Position numbers and translations under genes: made by a program
NCBI GenBank assembly: GCA_903860855.1
Contig: CAIOSF010000152.1
Location: 1 to 6,427, forward strand
From: an uncultured Alphaproteobacteria bacterium
GTDB taxonomy: Bacteria > Pseudomonadota > Alphaproteobacteria > Rickettsiales > Midichloriaceae
Direction of reading: 5' to 3'
DNA length: 6,427 nt
Part shown: piece by piece, positions 5,291 to 6,427 of the stretch
Numbering within the stretch: the first letter of the stretch is position 1
How the letters are laid out: each line of letters begins with the position of its first letter
The notes under the pieces: generated by a model
Seen by the model: only the letters and a program-made list of their open reading frames with translations
The model's database searches: none
Told to the model about the DNA's origin: nothing

Positions 5291-6427
5291 ATGACCGATA
5301 TGAGCCCAACACCGAAAGAAGTGATAATAAATTTTGGTCCCCAGCATCCAGCCGCCCATGGGGTGTTGCGCTTAATACTAGAGATGGATGGAGAAGTTAT
5401 TCAAAGAGCAGACCCAAATATAGGGCTACTACATCGCGGAACTGAGAAGTTGATCGAATACAAAACATACCTACAAGCTGTGCCGTACTTTGATCGACTT
5501 GATTATGTTTCACCCATGTCTCAAGAACATTGCTTTGCTCTTGCAGTCGAGAAATTACTCCAATGCAAAATCCCACCCAGAGCTCAGTACTTGAGAGTGC
5601 TTTTTTGTGAGCTAACTCGTATTCTAAATCACCTCCTTAATATCACCACTTTAGCTCTTGATGTTGGAGCAATGACCCCTCTCTTATGGATGTTTGAAGA
5701 AAGGGAAAAGATGATGGAATTTTACGAAAGAACCAGCGGAGCACGCCTGCACGCGGCCTACATCAGACCGGGAGGTGTAGCCAATGATATTGACGATAAA
5801 TTACTTGCTGATATGCACGATTTTTTTCTATCCCTCCCGAGGAAAATTGACGACATGGAGGGGATGCTAACAGAAAATCGCATATATAAACAAAGACTGG
5901 TTGATATCGGCATCACAACTAAGGAAGAGGCGCTAAGTTGGGGTTTTACCGGCCCAATGCTGAGAGCTACGGGCATTCCGTGGGATCTGCGTAAATCTCA
6001 ACCATATGAAGTCTATGATCAACTTGAGTTCTCTATCCCTGTAGGTAAGCATGGTGATTGCTATGATCGTTATTTGGTACGCATGGCTGAAATGAGAGAA
6101 TCAATTAAGCTTATCATACAGTGTATAGAAGCTATGCCTGGTGGACTCTACCGCGTTGATGATCATAAGATATCACCACCAGAAAGATCAGAAATGAAGT
6201 ATTCAATGGAGGCTATGATTCATCATTTCAAGCTTTACACTGAAGGGTATGATGTGCCAGCAGGAGAGACCTATACAGCGGTTGAGGCGCCGAAAGGTGA
6301 GTTCGGTGTATATCTTATAGCCGACGGCAGTAACCGCCCTTACAGATGCCATATTCGCGCCCCTGGTTTCGCTCACTTACAAGCGCTTGAATTAATGAGT
6401 CGAGGACATATGCTTGCTGATGTTGTA
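5291..6427 (+). CDS. nuoD: NADH-quinone oxidoreductase subunit D (NuoD), 3'-truncated by the window edge
   Basis: This is the 49-kDa subunit of respiratory complex I, a peripheral-arm protein on the cytoplasmic face that helps form the ubiquinone pocket next to NuoB's terminal iron-sulphur cluster. The signature [12 protein letters not shown] occurs at residues 16-27. His23 and Tyr72 (in FDRLDYVSP) are 49 residues apart, the same spacing as the quinone-site His38 and Tyr87 of Thermus Nqo4. Further family blocks are [65 protein letters not shown] and RAPGFAHLQ. The 379 codons present lack only about the last 15-20 residues of a normal NuoD. ATG 5291 is the first start after an in-frame TGA at 5282-5284; ATG 5300, with GGA eight bases upstream, is equally possible. 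No nuoC lies directly upstream. The similarity style is Rickettsiales-like. Confidence 0.97.
   Translation, partial: MTDMSPTPKEVIINFGPQHPAAHGVLRLILEMDGEVIQRADPNIGLLHRGTEKLIEYKTYLQAVPYFDRLDYVSPMSQEHCFALAVEKLLQCKIPPRAQYLRVLFCELTRILNHLLNITTLALDVGAMTPLLWMFEEREKMMEFYERTSGARLHAAYIRPGGVANDIDDKLLADMHDFFLSLPRKIDDMEGMLTENRIYKQRLVDIGITTKEEALSWGFTGPMLRATGIPWDLRKSQPYEVYDQLEFSIPVGKHGDCYDRYLVRMAEMRESIKLIIQCIEAMPGGLYRVDDHKISPPERSEMKYSMEAMIHHFKLYTEGYDVPAGETYTAVEAPKGEFGVYLIADGSNRPYRCHIRAPGFAHLQALELMSRGHMLADVV

Noticed and set aside
5236..5445. 69-aa + strand ORF overlapping the start of nuoD, considered as a nuoC remnant
   Set aside because: It begins with TTG, has no NuoC motifs and most of it is the wrong-frame shadow of the unmistakable NuoD N-terminus.

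Overview
The window looks like a piece of an alphaproteobacterial genome, most probably an intracellular Rickettsiales member (Anaplasmataceae or Midichloria-like). The best anchor is the 3'-truncated gene at the right end, an alphaproteobacterial-type NuoD (complex I 49-kDa subunit). The rest is moderately AT-rich and gene-sparse. It carries lineage-specific proteins, weak ribosome binding sites and at least one frameshifted gene, all common in reductive genomes. The taxon is an inference from protein character, not from a database match.

Layout, left to right. (1) Positions 1-877 hold a small, poorly conserved area on the + strand: a 149-aa unrecognised ORF, then two short reading frames, each in a different frame, which may be remnants or tiny genes. 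(2) A large gene on the - strand (837 down to about 2898) encodes about 687 residues. Its middle carries motifs that resemble the macrodomain-like ADP-ribosylhydrolase family containing the Legionella effector MavL (DUF4804-type), and its C-terminal part is helical. It is a good candidate type IV secretion effector. (3) A divergent intergenic region of about 200 bp holds two perfect dyads. (4) A PEBP/YbhB-like gene on the + strand has its conserved C-terminal segment displaced into another frame. (5) An intergenic segment carries a near-perfect sigma-70 promoter that drives (6) an unrecognised 450-aa protein. (7) A short gap with a stem-loop is followed by nuoD, open at the window end.

Only nuoD has a clear housekeeping role, in the respiratory NADH:quinone oxidoreductase. 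nuoD is not directly preceded by nuoC, so the complex I genes are split here. The two large orphan proteins flank the broken PEBP gene and are the most interesting content. One has recognisable ADP-ribose-chemistry motifs. The other is a complete orphan behind a strong promoter. No CRISPR array, insertion sequence, tRNA or rRNA was seen.
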